Of a DNA stretch of 64,000 bases, positions 1 to 9,171 are shown piece by piece; position 1 is the stretch's first letter; every line of letters begins with the position of its first letter. The stretch spans positions 692,001-756,000 of the forward strand of contig NZ_NEWK01000001.1 of the NCBI RefSeq assembly GCF_002217655.1, read 5' to 3'. A program made the position numbers and the translations under genes. A model generated the notes under the pieces. That model was not told where the DNA came from. It did no database searches and worked only from the letters and a program-made list of their open reading frames with translations. This stretch comes from Geobacillus thermocatenulatus. Lineage in GTDB: Bacteria; Bacillota; Bacilli; Bacillales; Anoxybacillaceae.

Positions 1-187
1 TAACCTTCCGAACAGGAAGAGTGTAAATCGTTAAGGGGGTTCTTCGAGATTTTTTCTATGATATTAAAAAATTTTTTATGAAATTTTTAAAAGAATACAA
101 GAGATGGTTCTATTTCAAGATTAAATTCAAGAGATATCGAAAAAATATGTAACAAATAATAAAATATAAAAAGGGAGATGGGTTTAA

Positions 188-685
188 ATGGAATTTAACA
201 AATTTAACAAAATGATGTTGCAAGTAATTGAATATTCAGTAGAATGTTGTGATTTTTTAGCATTTAAGTTAAATAGGCTAGAAAAATTAGCATTAAGTGC
301 AAAATATCTTAAAGATAATGGGTTTGATGATGGTGGTATCTTAATGCGCAAAATAAAAGAAGAGAAGGAACAAATATATGAATTAATGGCACTATTGAAG
401 AGAATTCAAAGAGCAATCAATAAATATTTTGATGCTCAAGCAAATTTCGAGGAGGTTCAACGTAAAGCATTAACGGTTGGTCTAGAGAGAATAAGTAGAG
501 AATTCGAGAATGCTCAAAAACAGTTTGAGGAGGCTCAACGTAGCGCAATAAAGATTGGCGCAGAATTTTCAATAAAATTTGCTGAAGTGAAGATAAAAGA
601 TGAGTTAAATGTAGTCACTAATAAACATGAGGAAGCAGAGCTTCGCAAACACTTGTCTGATTTAAAAGAGTTAAAAAATTGTTAG
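188..685 (+). CDS. Unrecognised coiled-coil protein of the AT-rich island
   Basis: A 165-residue protein that I do not recognise. It has no signal peptide or membrane segment. The composition is rich in Glu, Lys, Gln and Ala, and the second half (about residues 75-150) looks like a long amphipathic helix or coiled coil. Two similar stretches occur in it, FEEVQRKALTVG and FEEAQRSAIKIG, so an internal duplication is likely. An AGGGAGA ribosome site lies about 8 bases before the ATG. A hairpin terminator follows at 725-755. It belongs to the low-GC island and is probably cargo of the recombinase-borne element. The reading frame is well supported by base composition; the function is unknown. Confidence 0.7.
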   Translation: MEFNKFNKMMLQVIEYSVECCDFLAFKLNRLEKLALSAKYLKDNGFDDGGILMRKIKEEKEQIYELMALLKRIQRAINKYFDAQANFEEVQRKALTVGLERISREFENAQKQFEEAQRSAIKIGAEFSIKFAEVKIKDELNVVTNKHEEAELRKHLSDLKELKNC

Positions 686-724
686 TGTGATGAAGGCAAA
701 AAATAAAGCAGAGGAGGTGATATA

Positions 725-755
725 AACCGTTCTATTTCAGAACGGTTTTCTTTTT
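725..755 (+). terminator. Intrinsic terminator after the first island gene
   Basis: A 9-bp perfect stem (AACCGTTCT / AGAACGGTT) with a 5-base loop is followed by a T-rich tract. It separates the coiled-coil gene from the next transcription unit. Confidence 0.85.
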
Positions 756-812
756 ATTTGTCCGTACCCTTAAAGTGGTAACATAGACACGTCTTAAAAG
801 GAGGGGGTAAAA

Positions 813-1547
813 ATGAAAAAGTTTTTTCTTATATTGCTTTTGATAATGACACTGGTGTTGTTTCTTCACTCTAAAGAAAGTTGGCAGAGTGTTTATGTGA
901 AATATTTAGATAGCATCTTCGAATCCAGAGATACATTTCTCAACCCGAATGACGAGTTAGTATTAATCGATTTAGATATAAATGGGATTCCAGAGCTTTT
1001 AGGCGGTTCGGTAGGTCGTTTAACATCTCCGATCAATGTAGCGATAACGGTAAGAGGTGGCAAGATCGTACATTTAAAGCATAAAGGTGCAGGTATATCG
1101 GGCGCACCTATTGAGAGCAAGACTCGTTTTCATATTGGAATGTGGGCGTTTTCGGTACAGGATTCGAACATAGCATTATATCGGGGTAATGGTCATTACA
1201 TATTTATCGGAGAAGACGGCACAAGTGGTCTAGATAGTTGGAGCAGTGGATTGTTTGAAATAAAGTTAGAAGGCGACACGATTTACACGAATCAGATCAG
1301 TTACGCATCTGGACCAAATCCATTTAATGTATGCGATGGATGCGAGGCAGAGCCTGAAAAGTACAAGTTAGGAACTCAATCGGTATCTCGCACAGAGTAT
1401 GAAAAAGGTTTAAAAAGGTATTTTTCTCGATTAGAGGCAGTCGACAGTGGTGCGGTTTCGATAGATGTATGGAAAGTATATGATTTTGATAAAGGTAAAG
1501 TAAACCGGCAGAAAATAGAGGAATTTGTAAGGAGTTATGGTCGTTAG
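813..1547 (+). CDS. Exported hypothetical protein
   Basis: A 244-residue protein with an N-terminal hydrophobic segment (about residues 3-20) preceded by two lysines, which reads as a signal peptide or membrane anchor without a lipobox. A short acidic motif, DLDINGIPEL, at about residue 47 resembles the calcium-loop-like D-x-D-x-N/D-G-x-P-E-L element seen in several secreted Firmicute proteins. That is a resemblance, not a family assignment. A strong AGGAGGGGG ribosome site precedes the ATG. It is a single gene between two terminators in the AT-rich island. I cannot name a function. Confidence 0.75.
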   Translation: MKKFFLILLLIMTLVLFLHSKESWQSVYVKYLDSIFESRDTFLNPNDELVLIDLDINGIPELLGGSVGRLTSPINVAITVRGGKIVHLKHKGAGISGAPIESKTRFHIGMWAFSVQDSNIALYRGNGHYIFIGEDGTSGLDSWSSGLFEIKLEGDTIYTNQISYASGPNPFNVCDGCEAEPEKYKLGTQSVSRTEYEKGLKRYFSRLEAVDSGAVSIDVWKVYDFDKGKVNRQKIEEFVRSYGR

Positions 1548-1693
1548 CAGCGGTGGTTCATCGCTTATAAAAAGGGGTATTTGCTCTTAAAAAGGCATTT
1601 CAACAAAAAATACCCGAAAAATTTTTCAAAACGCTAGAGATAAGCGAATTTTAAGAATAAAATCGTGAGCTGTTTTATAAGTAGTTGACTAAT

Positions 1694-1718
1694 AAAAACC
1701 TGCATAAAGCAGGTTTTT
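1694..1718. terminator. Bidirectional hairpin terminator
   Basis: A perfect 10-bp stem (AAAAACCTGC / GCAGGTTTTT) with a 5-base loop carries an A-tract on the left and a T-tract on the right, so it can terminate in either direction. The rest of the gap 1548-1753 shows no other feature. Confidence 0.8.
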
Positions 1719-1753
1719 ATTAGTTAGGAACCGAATTAAGGGAGGTTTTAGGG

Positions 1754-2341
1754 ATGCCAAAAAGGATTGGAAAGAGAGATTCGAGGTTATGGAATAAGGG
1801 GGATGTATCGAAAATAGTACCTTACACATCGAGGAGTTTGAGGTTAGCAGAGCAGATAATGAAGACGCTAGGTGTCAAGGAAAGTATTATAGATGCTTTT
1901 AAGAATGGGGAGATACTGGTCACCAACAGTTTAAGACCGACAATGATAGTCCAAGAGGGGGTAACAGACAGAGACAAAGAAATAATAGATGAATTAGATC
2001 AAAACGGTTTGATGGTTTACCATGTATTGTTTTCATGCATCATGTTAGGGAAAAAGCCGGATATTCAGAGCGAATTTGAGGTAAACACGTTTGAGCAGGT
2101 GGTACCGATCAAGAGTTATTTATATGTTCCGAAAGATATTTTTGAAGAAGCGATTTACATTGAACCAGATTTAATTGATAAGCGAAGAGAGTTGGTTATA
2201 AAGGAGTATATAGAGCATACAATCTTTATGGCAAAGCAGGGTTATCTCTCTGCATATACGTTAAACGAGGAAACAAATGTTGCTATGTTCGATGAAATCT
2301 TTATTAGTAGGGTTCAGGGAGATTTAATAAGAGTAGAATAG
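1754..2341 (+). CDS. Unrecognised cytoplasmic protein, 195 aa
   Basis: A hydrophilic protein with no signal peptide, membrane segment or catalytic motif that I recognise. It begins MPKRIGKRDS and has a ribosome site (GGGAGG) 12 bases upstream. It is placed directly ahead of the restriction-modification cassette, but a hairpin (2397-2448) and about 290 bp separate the two, so co-transcription is doubtful. Low GC and island location suggest mobile-element cargo. Function unknown. Confidence 0.7.
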   Translation: MPKRIGKRDSRLWNKGDVSKIVPYTSRSLRLAEQIMKTLGVKESIIDAFKNGEILVTNSLRPTMIVQEGVTDRDKEIIDELDQNGLMVYHVLFSCIMLGKKPDIQSEFEVNTFEQVVPIKSYLYVPKDIFEEAIYIEPDLIDKRRELVIKEYIEHTIFMAKQGYLSAYTLNEETNVAMFDEIFISRVQGDLIRVE

Positions 2342-2396
2342 CTTAGATTTATGAAGGAGCACTTTAAAAATTAGGGTTCATATTAATTAAAAAATC

Positions 2397-2455
2397 AGCA
2401 CCTAAGCAACTGTTAACTTATATTAGGTCAGCTGAAAGAGTAGGTGCTATTTTTG
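2397..2455 (+). repeat. Left copy of a ~54-bp hairpin repeat flanking the RM cassette
   Basis: An outer 8-bp stem, AGCACCTA / TAGGTGCT, encloses a 36-base loop and is followed by ATTTTT. A second version in the same orientation lies at 6813-6872. Both copies share the stem, an AGGTCAGCTG core and the ATTTTT tail. It may be a terminator for the preceding gene. The remainder of the gap (2456-2632) holds an AT-rich promoter region and the ribosome site of the next gene. Confidence 0.6.
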
Positions 2456-2632
2456 TTGTTCACAAGGAGAGGATGTTAATAACACCCTCTCTATATTTAC
2501 CTAATTATCACTATCTATCGACATAATTAGAAAATTTTTGATAAAATAAAACAGACAAAAAGTAGAGGTAACCTATACATAGAGTTCACAAGGGGAATGT
2601 AATGTTCTTAGTGGAGGGGGTAAACAAACCAA

Positions 2633-5383
2633 ATGAAAAATTGGCAGCGAATAGTCGAAGCTAAACTGGAGCAACAAAAGCATAAAGTTGCAGAAATAAG
2701 CCTTGAGAATGGAACAGTTAATTACTCTAAGAAAATCAAACATAATAGAAATTTAAAGGCATTAACTGGTGATGAAGAGATAGTAAGAGCATTCTTAATA
2801 GACCGATTGGTAAACGAACTGGATTACAAACCTGAGTATTTGGAAACCGAGAAGGAGTACACTATTAAGGGCGGTCATAGTAAGATAAATCCAAGAGTGG
2901 ATGTATTAGTAAAGGATGATAAGGGGAATCCATTCTTTTTTATTGAAGTAAAAGCTCCAAACAAATTCGAGGAAGACAAAGATGAGATTGAAGGTCAGCT
3001 ATTTGCTCTTGCCCAAGCAGAAGAACGAGATTTTAAAACCAAAGTAAAGTATTTAGTCTATTATACGATAGAATTAATAGATGATGAAATAGTTGATCGA
3101 GCAATCATAATAGATTTTGAGAAATATCCGACATACACGGATTGGTCAAACGGCGGTTTCATTTCAACTGGGACAGAATTAACAGCAGGATATGGAGAGC
3201 CGAAAAAACAACCTTTAATAAAAGGTCACGAAAAGTATGATTTAAGAGTCCGTATTGATCGTGAGGAAATAGAAGGATTAGGAAGGAATTTACATAATGT
3301 CCTTTGGGGTGGTGGAGGAACCAACGACAGTGAAATCTTCTATTCTTTAGTCAACATCATCCTTGCAAAGATACAGGATGAATACGAGAAGGAAGATGGT
3401 CAGGAGTACGACTTCCAAGTGTATCAATATGGTGATAATGTTGAGAGCCCTCAAAAACTCTTTGACCGTATAAACGCTTTATACAAAAGGGCTTTAAGAG
3501 AGCAGCTCAACGTAACAGATGAACAAAAGATTGCTGAGGATAATGTAATCAATCGAAATAAGTTCCCATTAAATAAGCTGGTATATACAGTCCAAGCATT
3601 AGAGAGTCTTTCATTCCTAGAAGGTCGTAATTCATTAGATGGAAAAGACATTTTAGGTGACTTTTTTGAGAGCATCATCCGAGATGGATTCAAGCAAACC
3701 AAAGGTCAGTTCTTCACTCCAACACCGATAGTAAAATTTATATTATACGCCTTGCAACTAGATAAGTTAGCAATTGACAGATTAAACAATGACCGGGAGT
3801 TGCCTTTAATCATCGACCCATCTGCTGGTAGCGGGACATTCTTAATAGAAGCGATGAAGTTGATTACTAAAGAAGTTAAATATAAGCAAAATCATAAGGT
3901 TAAATCTAGTAGGCAAATTACAAAACGATTTGAAGAGCTCTTTATGCCAGACCACAACGAAAACAAGTGGGCAAGAGAGTACCTATATGGCTGTGAAATC
4001 AATTTCGATTTAGGAACCGCATCGAAAGTAAACATGATTTTACATGGTGATGGTTCAGCAAATATTTTTGTACAAGATGGGTTATTACCATTCCGTTTCT
4101 ATGTAAAGGAGACATCTCCAAACTATTTAGAGACAGCTAGTCCAGATGCTTTATATGGTGATAAAGAGGTAAATGGTAAGTTCGATGTGGTGGTTAGCAA
4201 TCCTCCATTCAGCGTAGATTTAGACACACAAACTCAGCGAGAAGTAAGAAATGCCTTCCTATTCGGTGACAAAAAGAATTCAGAAAACCTGTTCATCGAA
4301 CGGTATTATCAACTTCTTAAGGAGGGAGGACGATTAGGGGTTGTTCTACCTGAAAGTGTTTTTGACACCACAGAAAACAAATACATCCGTCTATTTATAT
4401 TCAAATATTTCAAGGTAAAGGCAGTAGTGAGCTTGCCACAAGTAACATTCGAGCCATTTACTTCCACCAAGACCAGCTTACTCTTTGCTCAAAAGAAAAC
4501 TAAAGAAGAAGTAGAGCAATGGAATGAACTTTGGGATAAGTACGGTAAAGAGTGGTCTTTATTAAAAACAAGGATAAATGATTACTTCTCATACTTTGTC
4601 AAAGGGCGACCACTTAATAAAAAGTGGGCACCTGATGTCGTGAAGGATATTCAAGAAGGAAATGAAGATAATATCCGAAAAAACATTTTTCGTTTCTTAA
4701 AGGATCATATCAAAGAAGAGGATAAAAACCTTGAGATCAAGGACTTATTAATTAAGTATGCTGAAGAAATTTCCAGTATATCAAAGCACGAGAAAGAAAC
4801 AGATGTTTTTGGTTTTTACAATGCTTGGTGGGTATTCGGAGAAGTAGCAAAGGAACTGGATTATCCAATATTTATGGCTGAAGCTGAAAATGTAGGATAC
4901 AAACGTACTAAAAAAGGTGAAAAACCAATGCCTAACGACCTCTATGATTTAGAGTATGCACCTAGTACTCTAGATTGTGAAAAGGTATTGAGTAGTTTTG
5001 ATATAGAAATCAATGCTTTAGAGGCTTCCAAGACAAAGTTATCTGTTGAGAAGGGGCTCTTGGAAGAGAAATTAAAGGATAAAGAAGATAAAGAAAATGA
5101 AAAAATACAAAAGAGACTCAATAAAATATCTGAGTTGTTGGAAACTATTGAAAACCAGTTAGATTCAATAAGATCTAAAAAACTTGAGGTTGAAGGTATA
5201 CTGGAAAAATATTATGAAAACAATAAATTAAAGGAAGAGTATAGCGAACGGGATGATGAAGAACTAATAAACCATTTCAAACATGGCGTCCTATATCAAT
5301 ACAGAAGCGAAGATATCCTACTTCGTAATAAAACTGTCCATAAGATATTGGATGAAATAAGGCAGGAGGTTATATGGGATTAA
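2633..5383 (+). CDS. Fused restriction nuclease / N6-adenine DNA methyltransferase subunit
   Basis: This 916-residue protein appears to join a type I HsdR-like N-terminal nuclease domain to an HsdM-like methyltransferase. Nuclease: a PD-(D/E)xK arrangement with D90 in PRVDVLV and E105-V-K107. Methyltransferase: SAM motif I DPSAGSGTFL from D395 and catalytic motif IV NPPF at 523-526. A coiled-coil stretch (about 780-870) lies near the C-terminus. There is no DEAD-box translocase, which separates it from true HsdR. The next gene, overlapping by 10 bp, encodes the target-recognition subunit. The architecture is that of BcgI-type (type IIB) or other type IIG two-subunit enzymes, which cut near and methylate the same site, but this subunit is much longer than BcgI-A. 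The start has a GGAGGGGG ribosome site 12-15 bases upstream. Cleavage activity is inferred from motifs only. Confidence 0.85.
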   Translation: MKNWQRIVEAKLEQQKHKVAEISLENGTVNYSKKIKHNRNLKALTGDEEIVRAFLIDRLVNELDYKPEYLETEKEYTIKGGHSKINPRVDVLVKDDKGNPFFFIEVKAPNKFEEDKDEIEGQLFALAQAEERDFKTKVKYLVYYTIELIDDEIVDRAIIIDFEKYPTYTDWSNGGFISTGTELTAGYGEPKKQPLIKGHEKYDLRVRIDREEIEGLGRNLHNVLWGGGGTNDSEIFYSLVNIILAKIQDEYEKEDGQEYDFQVYQYGDNVESPQKLFDRINALYKRALREQLNVTDEQKIAEDNVINRNKFPLNKLVYTVQALESLSFLEGRNSLDGKDILGDFFESIIRDGFKQTKGQFFTPTPIVKFILYALQLDKLAIDRLNNDRELPLIIDPSAGSGTFLIEAMKLITKEVKYKQNHKVKSSRQITKRFEELFMPDHNENKWAREYLYGCEINFDLGTASKVNMILHGDGSANIFVQDGLLPFRFYVKETSPNYLETASPDALYGDKEVNGKFDVVVSNPPFSVDLDTQTQREVRNAFLFGDKKNSENLFIERYYQLLKEGGRLGVVLPESVFDTTENKYIRLFIFKYFKVKAVVSLPQVTFEPFTSTKTSLLFAQKKTKEEVEQWNELWDKYGKEWSLLKTRINDYFSYFVKGRPLNKKWAPDVVKDIQEGNEDNIRKNIFRFLKDHIKEEDKNLEIKDLLIKYAEEISSISKHEKETDVFGFYNAWWVFGEVAKELDYPIFMAEAENVGYKRTKKGEKPMPNDLYDLEYAPSTLDCEKVLSSFDIEINALEASKTKLSVEKGLLEEKLKDKEDKENEKIQKRLNKISELLETIENQLDSIRSKKLEVEGILEKYYENNKLKEEYSERDDEELINHFKHGVLYQYRSEDILLRNKTVHKILDEIRQEVIWD

Positions 5384-6804
5384 TTCAAAGGAGAAACTTC
5401 TCCACTTTCGCATCAGAACCTAGTGTTAGATTCGATTTCAATTATATGAAGTCAGTGACACCTACAACGGAAGAGTATTATACGTATAAATCCTTATTCG
5501 AAGTAGTTCCATCAACCGTACCTACTTTAGATGAATCGGAACCTTTTAAGTATGCAGAGATAGGACATGTATCCAAGAATGGTGAGGTATTCCCTGTTAC
5601 CTTATCTTTTGAAGATAGAGACGAGTTAAACGAGGATTTATTTAAAAAAATAGAAAAGGGTGATATTTTTCTACCTGAAAGGGGTAACATCTTAATCTCT
5701 GCAATCAGACCGTACCTAAACAAAATTGTGCTGATTAAAGAGGATGATGAAACTGACATTTACTTCACCAAGGCGTTCATTCAAATCAAACCTTTAATCA
5801 ATAGTCGGATTCTTTATTACGCTTTAAGAACAATCTTCTCTGAAAAGATAAATGCAGTATCCAGACAAGGAAAAGGTTATCCAACTTTGAAGGAGGACGA
5901 TTTAAAGACAATTCAGTTCTCAAAGAAGGTAATAGATAATCTCCTTGCTAAAGAGGAAGAGCTCATCTCAAATATCGATGCTCTCGAAAAAGACATTAAG
6001 GAATTAAAGTCTATTCAAAGAAGTAAAAAAGAAATTGTAGATGAGGTATTTTCTAGTCATTTCAATATAAACATGGTTGAGTTGATGGCTTTAGACAGTC
6101 AAAGAAGGGTTGATGTAGGATTAAGCAGTATTTCTTCTTTAAATAGTACTATCCGTTACAGTTACAGATGGAACAAAATGAAGCTGATCCAAAAGTATCT
6201 ATATCGAGATATAGATTGTATCGAGCCACTTGGTAAATACATTTTAAGTTCTAATAATGGTTGGAGTCCTGAATCAGTTGTTGGTGGTGAAGGAATTCCG
6301 ATTCTTGGACAGGAACATTTAGAATTTGATGGTGTTCTGAATGTTTCACCAACAAAAGCCACTACCAAAACGAAAAATAATATGGAGAACTTTTTCATTC
6401 AAGAAGGCGACCTTTTCATCAGCAGGGGAAATACAGTTGATTTAGTTGGTTTAGCATGCGTAGTTGAAACAGAAGTCACAGAAGACATTATTTATCCTGA
6501 CCTATATATCAGACTCAAGATAGATGAAAAGGTAATACACAAAAAGTATTTAGCTTTATTATTCAATTCATTCTTCGGGCGGTTGTACTTCAAATACGTA
6601 TCAAAGGGAAAAAACCAAACAATGGTGAAAATATCGAGCAATGAATTACTGAACTACTATTTACCGATACCGCCTATGGAACAGCAACTAGAAATAGTCG
6701 GTAAGATTGAAGAACAAATTGGTGCTCAAAACGAGATTGAGAAACAAATCGAAGAAAAACGAAACCAAATTCGAGTCATAATAGAAGAAACAGCAAGAAG
6801 TTAA
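5374..6804 (+). CDS. Restriction-modification specificity (S) subunit, two target-recognition domains
   Basis: A 476-residue HsdS-like protein. Two target-recognition halves (about 15-185 and 250-435) are each followed by a helical spacer (about 185-220 and 440-475) rich in Glu, Lys, Ile and Gln. This is the classic two-TRD arrangement for a bipartite DNA site. Conserved S-subunit phrases are visible, such as GDIFLPERGNIL and GDLFISRGNT, and PIPPMEQQLEI just before the final helix. It overlaps the nuclease-methylase gene by 10 bp and is evidently translationally coupled to it. The target sequence cannot be read from the protein. A terminator-like repeat follows. Confidence 0.88.
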   Translation: MGLIQRRNFSTFASEPSVRFDFNYMKSVTPTTEEYYTYKSLFEVVPSTVPTLDESEPFKYAEIGHVSKNGEVFPVTLSFEDRDELNEDLFKKIEKGDIFLPERGNILISAIRPYLNKIVLIKEDDETDIYFTKAFIQIKPLINSRILYYALRTIFSEKINAVSRQGKGYPTLKEDDLKTIQFSKKVIDNLLAKEEELISNIDALEKDIKELKSIQRSKKEIVDEVFSSHFNINMVELMALDSQRRVDVGLSSISSLNSTIRYSYRWNKMKLIQKYLYRDIDCIEPLGKYILSSNNGWSPESVVGGEGIPILGQEHLEFDGVLNVSPTKATTKTKNNMENFFIQEGDLFISRGNTVDLVGLACVVETEVTEDIIYPDLYIRLKIDEKVIHKKYLALLFNSFFGRLYFKYVSKGKNQTMVKISSNELLNYYLPIPPMEQQLEIVGKIEEQIGAQNEIEKQIEEKRNQIRVIIEETARS

Positions 6805-6812
6805 TAAAATAT

Positions 6813-6879
6813 AGCACCTATCTTTCGAGGATTGACTAATACAGGTCAGCTGGAAGATTAGGTGCTATTTTTTTTTTTT
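6813..6879 (+). terminator. Right copy of the hairpin repeat, terminator of the RM operon
   Basis: The stem AGCACCTA / TAGGTGCT is the same as at 2397-2448. Here it encloses a 38-base loop and is followed by a run of 12 T. It lies 8 bases after the S-subunit stop codon. The remaining sequence up to 7094 shows nothing recognisable. Confidence 0.7.
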
Positions 6880-7094
6880 GTCTTTTTACTGAGTAAGTAA
6901 GAAACATTAAGTACTTTCTGGAACATATTGACTCTAGTTGGGGGTAATTAATACCTTTTATGGACATCTGAAAACCAAAGGTGCAAATATTTTAAAAACG
7001 TCTGCTTTTAGCCTAAAATTCAAGACCTGCACCAAGAGATTTTTTATACGGGCATGGGGTCAATCCCTAATTTTCGGTATGGGGTGATGGTCAC

Positions 7095-7304
7095 ATGTCT
7101 ACTTTAGAAGCTGTTGTTATTGATGGTCAAAAATATTTACCAATCATCGAAAATGATGAAGTCATCGGTGTTAAAAGATTTAATGAGAAGCATGGAATGT
7201 GGGTTGTGGTAAAGTTTATGGAAAGTAATGTTAATGCGGAAAGAGAGTTATTGGAAATGTTAACCCAAGAATATATAAGGCAGAAAACAGAATCAAACAA
7301 TTGA
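7095..7304 (+). CDS. Small hypothetical protein upstream of the recombinase
   Basis: A 69-residue acidic protein with a GGGGTGATG ribosome-site region just before the ATG. I do not recognise the family. It is 82 bp upstream of the serine recombinase in the same direction. Small genes in this position of integrative elements often encode excision or regulatory factors, but nothing in this sequence (no helix-turn-helix that I can see) supports that here. Confidence 0.6.
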   Translation: MSTLEAVVIDGQKYLPIIENDEVIGVKRFNEKHGMWVVVKFMESNVNAERELLEMLTQEYIRQKTESNN

Positions 7305-7386
7305 CATGGTCTAGGTAGCGAGTTAACACAAAGGTAGTGTAACTAACAACTATAAAATGAAATATAAAGTTAAGGGTGGTATTTGA

Positions 7387-9171
7387 ATGGTAATGGATGG
7401 TGTGAAGAAAAGAGTTGCTACGCTTTACAGGGTATCGACAAAAGGACAGCTCGATGGTGATGATATTCCTATGCAGCGAAATGCTTGCAGGTCTTTCATC
7501 GAGAAGCAGGGTAATTGGGAATTGGTAAAAGAGTATATTGAAAAAGGTGTTTCAGGGTTTAAGGTATCCGCAAGTAAAAGGGATGCTATTCAACGTGCAA
7601 AAGAAGATGCCGAAAAAGGTTTGTTTGATGTTCTTTTAGTATTTATGTTTGACCGTCTGGGTAGGAGAGATGATGAGACTCCTTTCATAGTTGAATGGTT
7701 TATTAATAATGGAATAGAGGTGTGGTCAGTCAAAGAAGGACAACAAAAGCTAGAAGATCATGCTGATAGGCTTATTAATTATATTCGATTCTGGCAATCA
7801 AGTGGAGAGAGTAGAAAAACGTCAATACGAGTAAACGAGAAGCATTCGCAAATGGTGGAAGATGGTATTTATAGAGGGGGTCTAGTGCCTTACGGCTACA
7901 AGACGGTTAATTCGGGGGTTTTCAATAAAAAAGGAAAAGAATTACTTAAGGTTGTAATTGATGAGGAAGAAGCTGAGATTGTTAAAAAAATGTACGATCT
8001 TGTTCTTGAGGAGGGATATGGTCAAAGCAGGATAGCTCAATATCTAAACGAAAAAGGTATCCCATCAAAAACAGGGAAAAAATGGACTTCCGGAGCGGTT
8101 AATAATGTATTAAGGAACCCAATGTATAAAGGCTACATGGTTTATGCAAGGGGTACTGAAAAAGAAGTGGTATCTAAAGAGAAATTAGAGGAACTAGTAA
8201 TTATTGATGAGGAAAAGTGGAATAAAGTGCAGAGTATACGTGAGAAGAGAAATCCTGAAAATGTAAAAAATAGGGGAGAAGAAAGTATTATTACGACTAC
8301 GAAAAGCTCTTTGTTACTTGTGGGGTTAGTAAGATGTGGACATTGTGGAAGTCCACTTTGTACAACATATAATAAAAAGAAATATGTTCGTAAAGATGGA
8401 ACAGAATATGTAAAGCGTGAGGCTAAATACAGATGTTCGGGTAAAGCACAGAAAAAAGTAGATTGCGATGGACAGACATTGTATTCTCCGAAAAAGATTG
8501 AAGGTGTGGTTCTTGATGAACTTTACGATTATTTAGACCAACTTGAAACAATCGACCTTACTAGTAAGATTCAAGAGTTTAAGCAACACAATACTGATAA
8601 AGAGGTTAAAACGTTAAAAAAGCTCCAAAGCGAATTTGACAAAGTGAATTCTGCGTTAGTGAAATTAAGAGATGAAGCACTCAAAATAATCATGGGGGAA
8701 AGTTTCTTTGATGCAAAAGTTGTTAATGACCTTATTAATCAGAAAGAAAATGAGTTAAGGGAGTTGGAAGAATCAATCAATAAAGCAAAATTAGATTTAG
8801 AATCCAAGAAGGTAGAACTGTCTGAAATGGAGGAATTGCAGAGATACATTCCTGTATGGAGAGAAGTATTTGAAAAGGCATCGGTGGAAAAAAAGAAAAT
8901 GATGTTAAGTACAGTAATTGACAAAATCGTTGTTTTTAGAGACCGGGTAGAAATCACTTTTAAAATCTCTTTGAACCGATTTTTAGTAAATGAGGGCAGT
9001 CATTCTAACAATGACGCCCTCCCAACTGAGCTAATGCCCCAAAAAAGGATATGGATGATCTGTCCATGTCCCATTATATACAGGGATGCGGACCATTGCA
9101 ATCCTTTTTTCATTCATCACCCGCTTTCAATATCAACGTGCACGACATCGTCAATGGAGCGGATGACGTAG
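7387..9171 (+). CDS. Large serine recombinase (integrase) running across the insertion junction
   Basis: A resolvase-type catalytic domain occupies about residues 8-160, with the nucleophile Ser17 in YRVSTKG and the arginine-rich FDRLGRR motif near 96-102. It is followed by the recombinase domain and a zinc-ribbon region with CGHC at about 317-320 and later Cys residues near 357-370. A long coiled coil (about 400-500) precedes a final beta segment, VEITFKISLNRF, near residue 525. Family members usually end about there. The remaining 60 or so residues are read from an antisense tRNA-like sequence and from DNA antisense to mgtC, overlapping that gene's 3' end by 55 bp. The enzyme would integrate and excise the island. 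The tail suggests the att site lies within or just after the 3' end of its own gene. Confidence 0.9.
   Translation: MVMDGVKKRVATLYRVSTKGQLDGDDIPMQRNACRSFIEKQGNWELVKEYIEKGVSGFKVSASKRDAIQRAKEDAEKGLFDVLLVFMFDRLGRRDDETPFIVEWFINNGIEVWSVKEGQQKLEDHADRLINYIRFWQSSGESRKTSIRVNEKHSQMVEDGIYRGGLVPYGYKTVNSGVFNKKGKELLKVVIDEEEAEIVKKMYDLVLEEGYGQSRIAQYLNEKGIPSKTGKKWTSGAVNNVLRNPMYKGYMVYARGTEKEVVSKEKLEELVIIDEEKWNKVQSIREKRNPENVKNRGEESIITTTKSSLLLVGLVRCGHCGSPLCTTYNKKKYVRKDGTEYVKREAKYRCSGKAQKKVDCDGQTLYSPKKIEGVVLDELYDYLDQLETIDLTSKIQEFKQHNTDKEVKTLKKLQSEFDKVNSALVKLRDEALKIIMGESFFDAKVVNDLINQKENELRELEESINKAKLDLESKKVELSEMEELQRYIPVWREVFEKASVEKKKMMLSTVIDKIVVFRDRVEITFKISLNRFLVNEGSHSNNDALPTELMPQKRIWMICPCPIIYRDADHCNPFFIHHPLSISTCTTSSMERMT
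8999..9040 (-). other. tRNA-like 5' half at the island/chromosome junction (possible att site)
   Basis: On the minus strand from 9040 the sequence begins GGGGCAT-TA-GCTC, continues with the D-loop-like AGTTGGGA and GGGC, then a perfect 5-bp stem GTCAT / ATGAC around the 7-base loop TGTTAGA. This matches the order and spacing of acceptor strand, D-arm and anticodon arm of a tRNA. No T-arm or 3' acceptor strand follows, and position 33 of the loop is G rather than U. The anticodon arm sits inside a longer dyad (GGGC-GTCATT-GTTAG-AATGAC-T-GCCC, 8994-9019), as attachment sites of serine recombinases often do. Read here as a truncated tRNA gene or tRNA-derived att site; not a working tRNA. Confidence 0.45.

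Noticed and set aside
8999-9040. A functional tRNA gene (loop would read UUA, a stop-codon-reading anticodon)
   Set aside because: No T-arm or 3' acceptor strand, and G instead of U at position 33; only a half-molecule is present.
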